Below, in pieces: positions 35,701 through 49,862 of a stretch of 64,000 bases of DNA (its first letter is position 1; the number at the start of each line of letters is the position of its first letter). This DNA is from Selaginella tamariscina (taxonomy: Eukaryota > Streptophyta > Lycopodiopsida > Selaginellales > Selaginellaceae). A program made the translations under genes and the position numbers. The notes under the pieces are model-generated. The model was not told the origin of the DNA and searched no databases. It worked only from the letters and a program-made list of their open reading frames with translations. The DNA is taken from contig PUQB01000198.1 in NCBI GenBank assembly GCA_003024785.1, positions 229,224 to 293,223 on the forward strand, given 5' to 3'.

Positions 35701-38230
35701 CTTAGTCATTCGAGGAGTCAAATGTGGGAAGGCTCAGTCTTAGGCTATTAATTATGGGCTCTATTGTAAAAGGTAGCACTTGGAAAGCAACTTTCATGTT
35801 GCATGCTAGATTGCTTTACCTTATGTTTGCTTATTACTTTACATCATGTTTGCACAAGTTAGTACCATATACTTCTGCAAAGATAGGGTGAGTTAGTTTG
35901 TCTTAGCTTACAAACTAAGTCTTGCAAAGTGGATTATGTAATATTTTAAGTTTACACATTTATGAAAATTTCCTTTTTCTTTAAGGTGTATGAATTTGGA
36001 GTGGCACATGATTTAGAAATATGACGTTGTTTGTTAAGTTTTGCGTAGGTTCAAGGTTCAATGTTAATTTCAGTAATAGTGTTTAAATAGGGAAAGATTT
36101 ATGTTCAAATGTGCATCTTTGACTTCAAGCAAAGGGGCATATTAAACATAAGGGTGAACACTATGTTATGACGGAAAGTGCAAAATGAGTTTTCACAATA
36201 GCAAATGTTTTCAAGTGTAACTCAAGAAGCATACTATAGTGTTGAATTAGGATTCGGTGTGAAAGTCATGTGTATTAACATATAATGAATATGTTAATTA
36301 GATCATTTGAAGTTAGCACTATAGTTATAAGTTCACAATATTTTGATGATGCTAACTATAAATAACATTAAGTGGAATAGTTTGTTAAATTCAAGTTATT
36401 TGATTTGAACAAGTATAACATGAAACTTTAGTTCATTTGAAGTGCACACTTAATACTTGATAATGCCTAGTATGATTTACTAAATATATTTAGTTCTCAT
36501 GGTGGGATCATGAGAAAAACTTGAGAGATTAGCTTGTGGTTGTCAAGAGATTGAGATTGCATTCCTATGGATGTCAAGTTGAGGTAGATGGCATGGTATA
36601 CCAAATATGATACAGTTACAATGTTCAAATATGCGATGGAGATTTTGTTACATGTACTTCCTTAAAGAGTTAGTAATCAGCGGGATTTGAAAGTTAACAA
36701 TAATCAGATTGGTTTATGAACTCTATATCATGGTTGCAAATGTGAGCACTTAGAAAATATATAAAGTATGTAGCTTTAATTTTTTAATTAAGATTTCTTT
36801 TTAATTCAAGGTTTGATGATGTCCTTAAGTTTATTTATGAGATTAACTTAAGGTTTGATGGTGTTCCTTAAATTTAGTGTCGATGTTTTGTAAGTACGAT
36901 GTCAAGTTACTAGGTTATCTCAAGAGTTTGGTCTTCCTTCTTGATAATCATGATCCAAAGTTCTTAGTGTATGGTTCAATATCTGATTTGAGAACATAAG
37001 GTTTTCTTTCACCTCATTTGTTGAAATATTTGTAAGTTTATGATTGTCTCTTTAAATTAGTTTATAAATGACTTGGCAAAGTATAATATAATATATGTTA
37101 AATATTGAGACATGAGCACTCAATATTGTGGCTTGTTATGATCACATGGAGCCATAATCATAAAATATAAAGACTCAAATGATTATGAGTCTGATACTCT
37201 AGTAAGTAGCCTTAATATTGTCATTTGAAACGCGTTTTTAAGTTAGTTAATAATGAGAGGGAGCTTTTGAAGACATTGCTTTGGAAGCTAAATATTTTAA
37301 TCATGTTTGAGAAGTTTAGTTGTATTATGAGATATAATTGAACCATGAGGTTAATATGACACTTTAGTGTTATGATAACATTAGTGTGAAAATTTATATT
37401 CTATTAAATCAACTAGATAAACTAAATATTAATTTGTGATTCCTCTTTATCCTTGAATGGTTGCTTGAAATACTACTAATATTATATTTACATATTAAAA
37501 CTGAAGCTCAGTTTGTATCAACTAAGTTTATATTCACAATAACAGTCCTCACATTTCAATCAGTTGATACTTTTATATTTGCTAATGTAACAACTTATTG
37601 GTAAATTCATAAGTTGAAAGTTGGTTGATGGTGATGAGTACAAATGTATCAATATAGAGAATGCAACTATTTGTGGAATTGAGATTAATTTAAAGGTGTT
37701 TATCAGACACTAATTGTTTGAATTAGTGGATATACTTTATCAATTGTCATAAACCATCAGAATATACCAAGTTGATGATGATGATGGCATATGCTAACAC
37801 TAAATATTTCTTTAAAATATTTTAAGTTAATGCTGATGTTAGTATGTAACACTAAAATATTCTCTTAAAATATTTAAGAGAAGGACCTAATGGTCCAGAT
37901 TCAAATTCAGAACTGGAAGTCTAGATTCAAATTTATATTGGTAGTTCAAAGACACCAAGAAAGGAGAATAAGGTTAGGGTTTTAACATTCTTGTTCACAC
38001 CAGTTGTTGATCGATCTCTTATAATACTATTGAATTAATATATTTTCTTCTTCACTAAATATTCCATTCATACTTTGTTATGGGCTTTAGCCATAATAGT
38101 TGAACTAGAATGCATTTATGTTAGTCGCGGTCTAGTCACACTAAGATAATGGTAGGAATCATTGAACAAAATTGTGCACGCATGTTGGGAAGTTGTAGCA
38201 AGAGAACTAGTGGGTAACAATGAAAATTAG
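35701..38230. other. Non-coding AT-rich stretch, possible retroelement leader
   Basis: No gene recognised. It lies between the LTR-like repeat C and the gag remnant. Confidence 0.45.
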
Positions 38231-38499
38231 CGGTTGACAAGTGAAAATCAATGGTTGATGGCAAAAAACATGAGTTTGCGAGGATCGAGGAATGGCAGAA
38301 TCAGGAGGGTCAAAAGCTGGTGCATCAAGTGGCCGAACTCACACGATAGATCCATTTCTTATAAGGCAAGTCTTCAAGTTCAGGTTTCTCTACACCATCA
38401 CGAGAATTTAAGGTTAGTCTGCCAAAGAGGTTCGATGGCACAAAATCCCAATTTTTGGGTTCATAAACCAGGTTTGCCTAGTCATCTTGATGAACCCCA

Positions 38500-38746
38500 G
38501 TCGTTATATGAACAATCGTTCAAAGGTGGGTCTAGTTGTACTACTACTCATCGGCATTACTCAAGCTTGGTTTGAGCCTTTGTTGAAGAAAGGCTCACCA
38601 TTGTTGGATGACTTCGAACTATTTGTTGAAATTTAAACACTATTTTGGCAACATCGATAGTGTTAAAATGGTAATCAGCAAAATTCGACGACTTCAACAA
38701 GGGAACCGTCCAACATCAATAATGCATTAGAGTTTTGCCTTTTAGC
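38500..38746 (+). pseudogene. gag fragment of an LTR retrotransposon (5' part), interrupted by a nested element
   Basis: Plus-strand translation gives TQAWFEPLLKKGSPLLDDFE and, after frame changes, KIRRLQQGNRPTS and ALEFCLLA. This is the order of a chromovirus gag matrix/capsid region. The match stops at 38746 where the minus-strand Gypsy LTR begins, and resumes at 44240. Confidence 0.7.
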
Positions 38747-39101
38747 TGTCAAGCACGATCCAAAGTAAGGAGGTTTGACTCAGAATAAGACAAAAACTAG
38801 GAACAAGACGAGAACAGGAGGCAAGGAGCAAGACAAGAACAAAATAAGAATGATCATAAAATGACTAGTGTTGATAGTAACTAATTGTACAATAATTAGG
38901 TCGGAGCTTTTATGCTCACAACTCCAATAGCTAATCTAGGCATGAGCTAAAAATATACTTCAAGAGCTAATCTAGTCATGAGCTAAAAATAATGTCCCTT
39001 ATCCTGTAGGTATACCCTCTAAGCACATCTTGTAGGCATATTCTATAGGCATATCATGTATCTCGTATCCTGTATCATGTATCCTATATCGGGTCATGAC
39101 A
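38747..39101 (-). repeat. Left (3') LTR of the chromovirus
   Basis: 355 bp, matching 43868-44239; begins TGTCAAGCACG and ends GGGTCATGACA on the plus strand. Confidence 0.9.
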
Positions 39102-39279
39102 ACACTCCTTTCTAAGGACGAGTTCCACAAGTCTTGTGTCATAGTTCTAACCTGGTGAATTGATTACCTGGGTAAAGATTATGGAATATGTGGGATATGT
39201 GAGCAAAAAGACTCAAGCGTAACTGAGTCATCATGACCAGGGCCCTCTCATAAACACCAATTGGCCCTTTGCTAGTTGG

Positions 39280-42200
39280 CATAAGGGAGAGGGAAAGGTT
39301 GTGACATCTTGGGACCTGGTTTAGCAAGATAACGCCGATGGAATGCAACAACCTTGGAAGAAGCATGGAGTAAATTGGATGCAGGTTTCCAAGTGCGATT
39401 GGTAGGAAAATAACATTTTAATCCACTAAGTATCGAAGTTGACAGCGATGAAGACAAGAATTAAGGATGACTACAACTTCGTACTCAGGTTCATCGTTAA
39501 TGACCATAGGAGGAGAAGGAGAAGAAGCATGACCAAGAAGAGAAGAAGGATGATACGGTTCTACAAAGAGGTGTGAAACACAGGATGAAGTTTCACAGTA
39601 GATGGTAGCTCTAGTCGGAAAGCTACAGGATTGACCTCAACCGCAATCCTGTAAGGCCCAATCGTTGAAAATCCAACTTAGAAGAAGGCTGTTAGTGCGA
39701 ATATGCCAACAAAGAAGCCACACGAGATCATCAATCTTGTATGTAAGCGCCGATTAACGATGAGCATCAGCATGACGCTTGTATTGTTCATGTGCATGCT
39801 GAAGATGAACTCGGAAATCATCTGTGTACCTGACAAAGATGTTGGAGATGATCTTGTATTGTAGAAGTGGAAAAAGGAGAAGCATGAGGAGCAAAGTCAA
39901 AACGTGGATGGTAGCCTGTAAGAGCGAAGAAAGGTGTCTGGCCTGTAAATGCATGAACGGAGTTGTTGTAAGTAAACTCCATAGGAAAAAGGTTTAACTA
40001 GTTGTCATGTTAGTAACTGATGAAGCAGCAAAGGTACTGCTCCAAGGTCTGAATTGTGTGTTCTGACTACCCATCAGTTTCGAATGATATCCTAAAGAAA
40101 GATCTATTTTACTTTGTAGACTCCGGAGAAGCTCTCGCCAAAATCTAGACATGAATTGTGGGCCTCGATCAGAAACAATGCTCTCAGGAAGACCATGATG
40201 TCGGAACACTTCGTAGATCACCAACTTAGCAATTGTCTGGCCTGTAGCCGTCTTGTTACATGGTAAGAAATGAGCATGTTTGGTGAAGCGGTCAACCACC
40301 ACAAGAATTGCATCAAATCCACGAGGAGGAAGATCTGTGAGGAAATCCATAGAAATGGATCTCTAAGGAGCAAAGGGAACAAGAAGAAGACGAAGAAGAC
40401 TAGAGGTGCGTGACGAGGCATCTTCGACTTGTTGCAGGTGTCACAACTCCGTACAAACTTTTCCACAAAACCTCGCAACCCAGGCCACCAATAGTTGTGA
40501 GTCACCAACTCAACTGTCTTGGCAACACCAAAATGTCATGTAGCCGGGGTATCATGATAATCATGTATCACATGATCCTGTAAACATCAACAGGAATGTA
40601 TAGAGAGATCTTCCCGGTACAGGAGTTTGTCCTGTATGGCAAACAATTTGTAGTCTGTATGGGAACTAAAGGAAAAGGAGCTTGCGATGTCAGGATTAAT
40701 GTGTGAGAACACATTCTTTGCCGAGTCGTCTATAGCCAATGGCAAACAGATGTCTTGTAGAAGTGTTGAATTTGCTGAAGCCTAATGAACATGTAGTGCT
40801 ACAAGCCAAAATCAATCAGAACCCAACAACACTTGCTTTTGACAATCATATGCAGGATCACCCATGGTCGGTGCAAGGTAAGAGCACTTAGACAATGCAT
40901 TCACTTTGCCATTCCAAAAACTAGGCCTATAGATGATGACAAAATCAAAATATGATAAAATTCCGCCCAGCTAACATGTCGCAATTGAGAACTTGAGCCA
41001 TTTAAAAAAACTCTAAGTTTTACGGATCACTTGAACAAGATGCACAGCACTTTCAGGAAGTGCCGCCACTCCTGAACGAATCCACAATGGCCTTGAGTTC
41101 CTTATCATGAATCTCGTAATTGATCTCCACTGAAAGGAATTATGAGAGTGAAAGGCTACATACAAGATGGAGTAACTTGTCTTCTCCAACTTGTGATAGT
41201 ATAGAACCTATTGCAAGTCTGAAGCATCTGCTTCAACGAAGAAGGGACGAGAAGGATCAAGATGTGCTAAAATTAAAGCTATCGTGAAGGCGTCTTGAGT
41301 GCTGTGAATGCATGTTCCACGTTATCAGACCAAGAGAAATCCTTGTGGCGCTTGGTGAGTTTTGTGAGTGGAATATATGCTTGGAGAAGTCCGTATGAAT
41401 CGCTTATAGAAGTTTGCAAAACCAAGAAACATTTTACGTCTCGTACAGACTTTGGGCCTCTCCCATTCACGATAGTCTTCACCTTGTGCATGTCCATGGA
41501 AAACGCCAGCAGGAGAGACGATGTAGCCCAAGAACTCCATAGTATCCTTGTCGAAAAAATACTTCTCCAACTTTGCATACAGGCCATGCTCGCGAAGCTT
41601 CTCTAGAACTAGTTGTATATGCTTATATGTGCCACCTGGTCCTTGGAGAAAATCAAAATGTCATCAAGGTAATCACCACAAACTGGTCCAAGAAGTCACA
41701 AAAAATGTCATTCACCATCTGTTGAAACACGGTTGAGGCATTTGTAAGTCCGAAAGGCATCACCATGTACTTGAAATGTCTGTACCTTGTACGAAAGGCA
41801 GTCTTCCACTCATCGCCTGGACGAATCCGTACAAAATTATAGGCCCCTCGTAAGCCGATCTTTGTGAACACCTTTGCTCCTTGTATGTGATTGAGAAGTT
41901 TTGGGATCAATGGCAATGGGTATCGGTTCAAGATGGTGACTTCATTTAAACCCCTATAGTTCACAACCAAACGCAAACTCCCGTCCTTGATGTACTGAAG
42001 AACCTCCAATTTTGTAGGTGATAATGCATAAATCGGTTCGAACGATGAAGTCTTCCCTTCAGCAAGATCGATAGACCGTAAGACTTATGAATATGAAGAA
42101 CTACAGCCTTGTGCTTATAAAAAACGTCTTAAAAGGAGTGATACTTGGATGATAAGGAAGAAGTAGAAGGAGAAGAAGGGGATTGAAAAACATGAAAGTC

Positions 42201-43800
42201 AGATACAGGAGAGGTAAAAAAGGACATAGGAGTTACTTGAAAAGCAAAGAGAAAAAGGAGCAGGATCAGTGGCAAGTTCATGCATATAATAGTAAAACTC
42301 GGAGAGGAGAAGGAGGGAGCTGAATGAAAGAGAGGAAGGATCTCGGGGGATGGAACAGAAGCAGAGTAATGAAAAGAGCAGGATTGGGAAAAACCTATGC
42401 AGATATTAACAAGTGTACAAAATGGAAGAATCCTGTACAGAAGTCTGTGAATGCATAAGAGTGAGGAGAGCCTGTGAATGTGCTGACGAACTGACAGAAG
42501 GTGGATCTTGTTGAGGAAGAACCTTTAACACTAATATAGGATTGGAAAACCCTGTACAGGAATTTGTGAACTTACAGAGTGGAGAGAGCCTGCGGATGTG
42601 TTGATGAACTAACATGAGGTGAATCCTGTCGAGGAGGAATTTTCAACATTGATATAGGAACAGGCACGGTCAATTATATAGCTTGTACTGCTTCAGACAC
42701 TAAGGTCATATCTTGCACGCAGGAAGGTACATGATTGATCTTAGCTGTCGGAGAGGACAACGTGAGTGTCCTAGACCTCCAATCGATTTGAGGATTTGCA
42801 ACCACGAACCATGGCATACCCAAAACGATGGGAGTCGTCCGAGTCTTGATTAAGTTGAAGGAAATCGAATAGTTGAATGCGCCATGAGTGCAAAAGAGAG
42901 GTGTGGTAGCATGGGTAACTGCACTAGAAACAATCAAAGGACCATCTGCAACCTCTACAGGAACTGCACGCTTCAATTTCACCACCAGAATGCCATGCTG
43001 AGTTGCAAAAGTGTCATCCATGAAGCATACATTTGCACCAGTGCCTAACAGGGCAAACTCCCTGAGTTCTTGATTATTGAGGCGAATGTGTATAGGAAAC
43101 TTGAGTGATGGAATGGTATGAGCAGCATCAATAAAGCCTGCACCTATGTCCAACAAAGCGGCTCCTTGATGAAGTGGACATTGAAGTTTTCCGACTGAAC
43201 TTTAGCTTTAACTTCACGCATCTTAAATTTCCTGGCTTTAATTCTGCCATCTTGTGTCCTGCTTTACCACAATACAAGTATAAGTTCTCACTGCGACGAC
43301 GTTGCTTCTCAGCAATTGAAAGTGGGCCACGCTTGTATTTATCAACCTCCATAGGAACACTTCAGAAGGTGTTGTAGGAACATATGTTACATCTACAAGA
43401 TTGGCTTGTAGGAACTGCAGACAGGATTTTTCCTAACGACACTCGAACAAATAATTGTCGTAACGAACGGCCTATTGCATGATCTCCGCTAAGGTTTGGG
43501 CATCTGGTAACATAAGGAGAAGGTCCTTCACGTCATCCTTCAACCTAAAACGGAAGTGTTCAATCAATGTAGTCTCGTCCTATGGAATGTTCATGCAAAG
43601 TTGCTGAAATTCGGATGCATAGACGGAAACTGGTCGGAATCCTTATGTAAGCTTCCATAACTTTGTGCATGTAGAACAGTACTTATCGGGATCTCCAAAG
43701 CAGGCTTCAAAGGTAGCCACGAATCCTTCAAAGTCTTCCATCAATGAGTCGTCACGCTCCAGCAAAGGGGAAACCCAAGCTTTGGAAATCCAACTAGTAA
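39280..43800 (-). pseudogene. gag-pol polyprotein of the chromovirus, multiply disrupted
   Basis: The coding order gag, protease, reverse transcriptase, RNase H, integrase and chromodomain is preserved on the minus strand, but the frame is interrupted repeatedly. The protease shows LGTGAN where DTGA is expected. Several stops in gag sit where CAG, CAA or TGG would be expected, fitting C-to-T decay. The RT YxDD region is frame-broken near 41660. Confidence 0.85.
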
Positions 43801-43867
43801 AGATGCCAAGAGGCCAACCTATTGTGCATCAGTAAGTAACGGCATGGTTGCATGTGGATCAAAAGCC

Positions 43868-44239
43868 TGTCAAACTATCAAGCCACAATCCAAGAGCAAG
43901 GAGGCTTTACTCAAGAGCAAGACAAGAACTAGGAACAAGACGAGAACATGAGGCAAGGAGTAAGATAAGAACAAGATAAGAATGATCATAGAATGATTGA
44001 TGTTAATAGTAACTGATTGTACAACAATTAGGTCGGAGTTTTATGCTCACAACTCCAAGAGCTAATCTAGGCATGAGCTAAAAATATACTCCAAGAGCTA
44101 ATCTAGTCATGAGCTAAAACTAATGTACCTTATCCTGTAGGTATATCTTGTAAGCATATCCTATAGGCATATCATGTAAGCATATCCTATATCTCGTATC
44201 CTATATCATGTATTATGTATCTTATATTGGGTTGTGACA
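43868..44239 (-). repeat. Right (5') LTR of the chromovirus
   Basis: 372 bp; begins TGTCAAACTATC and ends GGGTTGTGACA on the plus strand. Slightly longer than the left LTR because of extra TATCC-type units (AAGCATATCCTAT). Confidence 0.9.
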
Positions 44240-44640
44240 TTGGCATGCAACATGCCATGGGATGAAGAAGTTCTAATTGACCAATTTCATCAGGACTTCG
44301 TAATGATGTTAAAAACCCTCTTCTAACATTCCATGAGGACCCAGTAAGTAAGTCTCTCTGAGGTTATCAACCGTACTGTAAGGTGCAATAATCGATTATT
44401 TGAACATCACTCTAAACAATTTCAATAATCCCATTCAAGAGAATACACTTAGGCGGCAGCAATGGCTTCACTCCTTGTAGCACCAATGGTAAACCATGGC
44501 TAAGCTCCATTTCTGACTCAAGACCAATCCCCATGGAGTACGAGGTCACACAAGCTTGATGCTGAGGTCCCCTGATCCTAGCTAAGAAGTAAGTCGTAGG
44601 ATTAATGGTTTATGTCTTTAATATGGGAGAAAACTTTAGC
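44240..44640 (+). pseudogene. gag fragment (3' part) continuing after the nested chromovirus
   Basis: Plus-strand translation gives CNMPWDEEVLIDQFHQDF and then, past a stop, EVINRTVRCNNRLFEHH, the expected continuation of the gag cut at 38746. It fades near 44640 into repeats. Confidence 0.7.
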
Positions 44641-45240
44641 AGGATAAACCACCAGGAGTTGGGGTGGGCTTTAAGGCTTCAATGAGGAATCCAACATGGT
44701 CTTAAAGAATGCCTTGGTGGGATAATCCCGTGAAAGCCTTTTCTAAGATTCCTTATGAATATTCTAGATTCCTACCCTTGATGGGATTTATCCTGCAAAG
44801 GCTTCTTGTGGCCCCTAGCAAGATTTATCTCAATAAAACCCCTAAGCCGTCCTACTTCCTTGGCAACCGGGGGATTCATCACAATGAATCCTCCTCTAAG
44901 GTCCCCTATGGGATTAATTCTACTGAAACTTTCTTATCTTTCTTGGTTCCCAATGGGAATTATATCATCAACTCATTTAGAAGGATAAATCTCATTGAAG
45001 CCTTCTTATCCTCCTTGGTGGGATTTATCCCATCGAAGCTTTCTTGCCTTAGGGAATGTTAGAACCATCCTCCCCTAATTATTCGGTGTGGATTATCCAA
45101 TCGAAGTCTTCTAACTTAGTATTTAACATGGAAAAAGCTTAACAATAATTTGAAATTAAGCTTCATAATTCTGAATATGTTCCCAATTACATACTAGCCT
45201 TTGTGCATATGAAGATCAATATTTAATTGGGATCATCCTT
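44640..45240. repeat. Large inverted repeat, left arm, with GGGATTTATCC array
   Basis: Reverse-complement similarity to about 49230-49700. Inside, a motif like TTGGTGGGATTTATCCCATC followed by GAAGCCTTCTT recurs at irregular 45-80 bp spacing between 44705 and 45050. Confidence 0.75.
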
Positions 45241-45500
45241 AGATTGTGAAGTCTGAGTCTAATAAGTTTGAGTCGAAATTGTTATAAAGCTTCTCTCACA
45301 TTAAACTACTATAAACATCTTATTGTGATTTTTAAGTCTTTTACGAATATATTTTATATTAATGAATCAACACAATAACATCTATTAAACTAAAATCTAT
45401 ATGCAATCTTACAGTATTTTTTTGTTTTTAAAGTCTCTCATGAATACACTTTTATATTCATGAATTAACACAATCAACAGCTTATTCATCTTGTTAATGA
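45237..45500 (+). repeat. Direct repeat, first copy
   Basis: GATTGTGAAGTC...AAGTCTCTCATGAATACACTTTT matches 49863-50120 in the same orientation over about 260 bp. Confidence 0.75.
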
Positions 45501-45555
45501 TGTTTGATGTATTGTTGAAGATATGTGTAGACAATCGTGCATACCTATCGTTTTC

Positions 45556-45775
45556 TCTATAACCAACAAAGAGCTTTTAAATATTTGAATTTTAAAAACT
45601 CAATTGCTTTTTCCTTATTCAAGTATTCTTTACAACAAAAAAAAAGGTTTTTAAAGATTTAAATTTTAGGAACTCAATTGTTTTTCCCTATTCAAGTATT
45701 CTTTATAACTAATAAAGAGTTTTTAAATATTTGAATTTTATGAACTCAATTGCTTTTCCCTATTCAAATATGACG
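45556..45775. repeat. Tandem repeat, about 75 bp x 3
   Basis: Three copies of a unit containing TTTTTAAATATTTGAATTTT, ACTCAATTGCTTTT and CCCTATTCAAGTATTC. Confidence 0.8.
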
Positions 45776-48700
45776 CATCATCTACAAGTATATTACATAT
45801 CTATATTCTTTTGTATATCATGTTAACTTTAAATTTTATACACATATAATATTAATACTATTGAATTGTAAATATAAATTGTGATATTCTATTTGAATTT
45901 ATTAAGATGTATATATAAGCTTTTTATATACTTTATATTTTTAACATGTAGTTATTTTAATTTTAAAGACATATGTGTATAAAAGTAATTAAAAGTTTAA
46001 ACTTTGTACTATCAAGGAAATTATGGTTTACCCAACTTAAAATGTGGGATGTTTATTAAAGCCTATTTAATAAAGTCAATAATTTATGAATTAGTTGATA
46101 TTATTATTATTACTCTTATGTTCATGTTCATGCATAAATAATCAAAAGTATTTCCTTGTCTAAAGTGCAGGTTAAAAATTAAAAGTATATATGAAATTTA
46201 TATATGTTATAACAATATTATGTTATAAATTCAAATCGATATTATAGTTCATATTAAATGATATTAATATATTATGTATGTGGAATTAAAATTAATAAAG
46301 ATGAATACATTATGCAATTTACTTGTCAATGAAGAGTTATATTTAATATGGAATAAACAATTGAGTAAATACTAGAGTATAGGGAAGAAACAATTGAGTA
46401 TCTCAAAGTTCTAAAAGCATCAATATTAATTGTGAAGGTAATGTATGATGTATAAGTATTTATATTTACATATATTTTCTTAACAAGTTGTGTTTTAGTT
46501 AATTTATAAATTTGTTTTATTTTGTAATTTATTTCAAACCCATCCAATTCAAATGAAGTAATAGTGCAACTAAAGAGTCACAACCCATTAAACCAATGGC
46601 GTTCATAATTTTAAAACAAGCCATAGTAAAAAAATAACAAAAACCAATATTGAATCTATGCAAAACTAATGTACACGACTCTTGACGAGGTACCTCCTAC
46701 TAAATACAAGGAATGGTACATTCACTAGAGCAATATTCCAAACCCTCCAATAGAAACTTGAATTGACAAATTACACATAGTAAATAAATTAGTAATCAAG
46801 CTTACCATTTTAAAACCCAGCAAAGCTATAGCAAGTTTTCATCAAATTAACTAACTATAGTTTTGAATCTATATTATAAGGTATCGGTTTGTTAATATTA
46901 ATTTATTTCAGTAAACTTGGTTATAAATGCATAGAAACTACATATAGTTTCTTATGTTAGTAAATGATATAAAATACTAGAATAGAAATAGTGATATAGT
47001 TCACTAACTTTATTTAGTTATTTAGATAACCTATGATAGTTAGAAATATAATTATTTAGTAATGATAGTAGGTATATTAAATAATGATATAATAAATTAA
47101 TAATTAACTCAATATTATTAATAATAATTACATTAATCAACACTTTGTAAAATATTGACATGCTCAATATAGTTCTATGACATATAAGGAGGTAGTTTAA
47201 ATTTGTTTTTGCTTTTCTTATGTTGCTCACACTTATGTTGCTCTCTTGTTCTTCTTTTTGTTGTTGGGAGTACTCCTCTTGTTGCTGTTGATTTGTGCTT
47301 GGGACAAATCTACATAATCTCTTTCTCTCACACACACACATGAAAAATACATGAATAAAATAAGTTTATAAACTTTATACTTAGAAGAGACTATCCCATT
47401 TAACAATTTTAAGCTCGTTCTCAAGTAATCATGTATCCCTTGAGGTCTACTGTTTCTTTCAACTTAACAATACATCAAAATCCTACATATATACCATTCA
47501 TAATAAACTACACACAACAAAGGTAATTGATTTAAGTAAGTGTGTATATATATACATATATTATATATATCAAATGATACATGTGTTAGCTTATATGGTT
47601 ATGGTGCATGTGTGTGTTGAAGATTTTATCCATCTTTTATGAAAAATATAATATTTGTTGTAAATGACGTAAAGAGCCTTCTTCACAATTAAATAAGTGT
47701 ATTATCTCTCATATAAAATCACATATTGTGTGTGTCTCTTTCTCTTTCTCTCTATATATAGACATACAGACACACCATTAGTGTATGTAATTGTGTATGT
47801 GTAAAGGATACATGTCAAATAAAGTAATCATATATTTATGTGTATATGTATATGTACAACAAAACAAAAGGGATTACATCTATATAAGCATACATACATG
47901 TTATTCATAAGTATTATCCCAAGATCATATCTATACATATGTATATATTGTGCTATGTACAAAGAGATCCATAATTCTAGCCATAATAAACCTAAAAGAG
48001 GTAAAACAAAGCCTCTTTACATAATTATTGCAGATAACAAAGTTTTTGTTCATATAATAATAATTAATTATGTATATTAAAAATTTAAAAAGATAATTGA
48101 CACATTTAACGCTTAACAACTACCTTAGATAAAAGTGTGTTAACTTCATACTCTGGAAGTGTAACTTGTGAATGAATAAGTATGCATTAGGATTCGTGAA
48201 GAATATGTGGGTAAACACATAATATATGTGTATGTAAGGCATGTAATTATGATTTAGGTATGTTCATTTCCCCAAGGATGTCACATATAAATCCCATACA
48301 TAAACCTTTGTAAGTGTAGAAAGGGTATAAAAAGTATTTTTTGTCGTACATACATATATAGTGCATGTAAAAAATAATGGTCTTGAGATAAATGGCTTAC
48401 ACATTTTAAGTAAAACAATATGGCATTTATGAAGTAATTTAGAGTAAATTTATAAATGTAAAGGATAAATAATGAAATTCTTACCATTGTATTTAAAGGG
48501 GTTGATTTTTTTATTAATTTAGACATATATATAAGTGAAGGGTATAAATAAATAAAAATGTAAGCATAGGTAAGGGGTTATGGTTTTACAAAATGACCTA
48601 CATACAAGGGATTTTCTGTAATATGTAATTGCATAAAGGATACTTCTTTCACTTTCAAACTTGCCATAAAGCATGTGGAGTACTATTACACACATTTATT

Positions 48701-49229
48701 ATACATTGCAGTTATCATATATATCATACATGTGTTATAATATGTATGATATATGTATTTGTGTGTGTATAGTTTGTAAATGAAATCTAGGGTTAGGGAT
48801 ATTAGGATGGAGGCAAAGCTAGGGGCAAAGTAGGGTCCACATAACAATTTGAAATTAGATATGTGTCTGTGGATGTGTATTCACGTTTATTATTAAATAT
48901 TTATAATATCTTATCCCATATATGCAATGTATGGAGCGCTTTCACAATCCAGGTCTTTTTTCTATTAATGGTGATTATTAATTAAAACTTGATTAATTAA
49001 TAAATATTAAAAACTAGGGAAAAACACGTATTTAAAGTATACAAAATCATATATAAATAAAATACATTAACCTTGAAAGACATTTTAATTTATATCCTTT
49101 AAATGCATATAAAATCATTAAAATGATTTACTTAATTAACTTGATTAATAGAAGGGGCTGGATTGTAAAAACTAGCCAAATATATAATGTGCATACTTAA
49201 TCAACAAAAATGTATATGTCTATATGTGT
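45776..49229. other. AT-rich spacer, no gene supported
   Basis: Only short low-complexity open frames are present, with no motif. Several small ATA-rich and CA-rich microsatellites occur. Confidence 0.5.
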
Positions 49230-49700
49230 GGATGTATCCCAATTAAATATTGATCTTTATGTGCACAAAGGTCAGTATTTAATTGGGAACATATGCAAAA
49301 TCATGAAGTTTAATTTGAAATTATTATTAAACTTTTATCATGTTAAATACTAAGTTAAAAGACTTCAACTAAATAAACTGCACATAATAATTAGGGGGGA
49401 TGGTTCTAAGATTTCCTAAGGCAAGAAAGCTTTGGTGGGATGAATCCCATTGAGGAGAAGGCTTCAGGGAGATTTATCTTGCTAAAGGAGTTGATGGAGA
49501 ATTTCAATAGAATTAATCCTGTAGGGGACCTTAAAGGACACTGTCCAGGAAGGTAGGACAGTTTCATCGGGATCCTTAGGGCCACAGAGGAGGCTTTGGC
49601 ACGATAAATCCCACCAAGGGCGAGAAGGCTTCGATAGGGTAAATCCTGCTAGGAGTTAAGGCTTCAGCGAGATAATATTCTAGATCCTTACCATAAATAT
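49230..49700. repeat. Large inverted repeat, right arm
   Basis: Reverse complement of 44640-45240, including the GGGGGATGGTTCTAAGA end and the GATAAATCCCACCAAGG motif. Confidence 0.75.
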
Positions 49701-49862
49701 GCAAATTTATTGACATATATACATTTTTGTTTTAGAAATACATATATTTGTGTACACTAAGTGTGTATATTACATTATACATTATGCACACTATGAATGC
49801 ATCAGATAAGACATTATATTTCATATATAACATATACATACATTACAATGTGAATACATCTT

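Larger units (their letters stand above)
38747..44239 (-). mobile_element. Ty3/Gypsy chromovirus with both LTRs, decayed
   Basis: LTRs at 38747-39101 and 43868-44239 are similar throughout and both have TGTCA...TGACA ends. The flanking 5-mers TTAGC (38742-38746) and TTGGC (44240-44244) match 4 of 5, as a target duplication would. Minus-strand domains in order are gag (about 43400-43800, FRLKDDVKDLLLMLPD), a zinc-knuckle remnant (YCGKAGHK, near 43270), protease (LGTGANVCFMD; PIVLGMPW), reverse transcriptase (41653-42009, [15 protein letters not shown]), an RNase H region (about 41200-41580), integrase (39994-40508, SIVSDRGPQFMS) and a chromodomain-like end (about 39280-39430). Many stops and frame changes mean it is inactive. 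Confidence 0.9.

Noticed and set aside
47018-48526. Several 60-107 codon open frames
   Set aside because: AT-rich chance frames on both strands without motifs.
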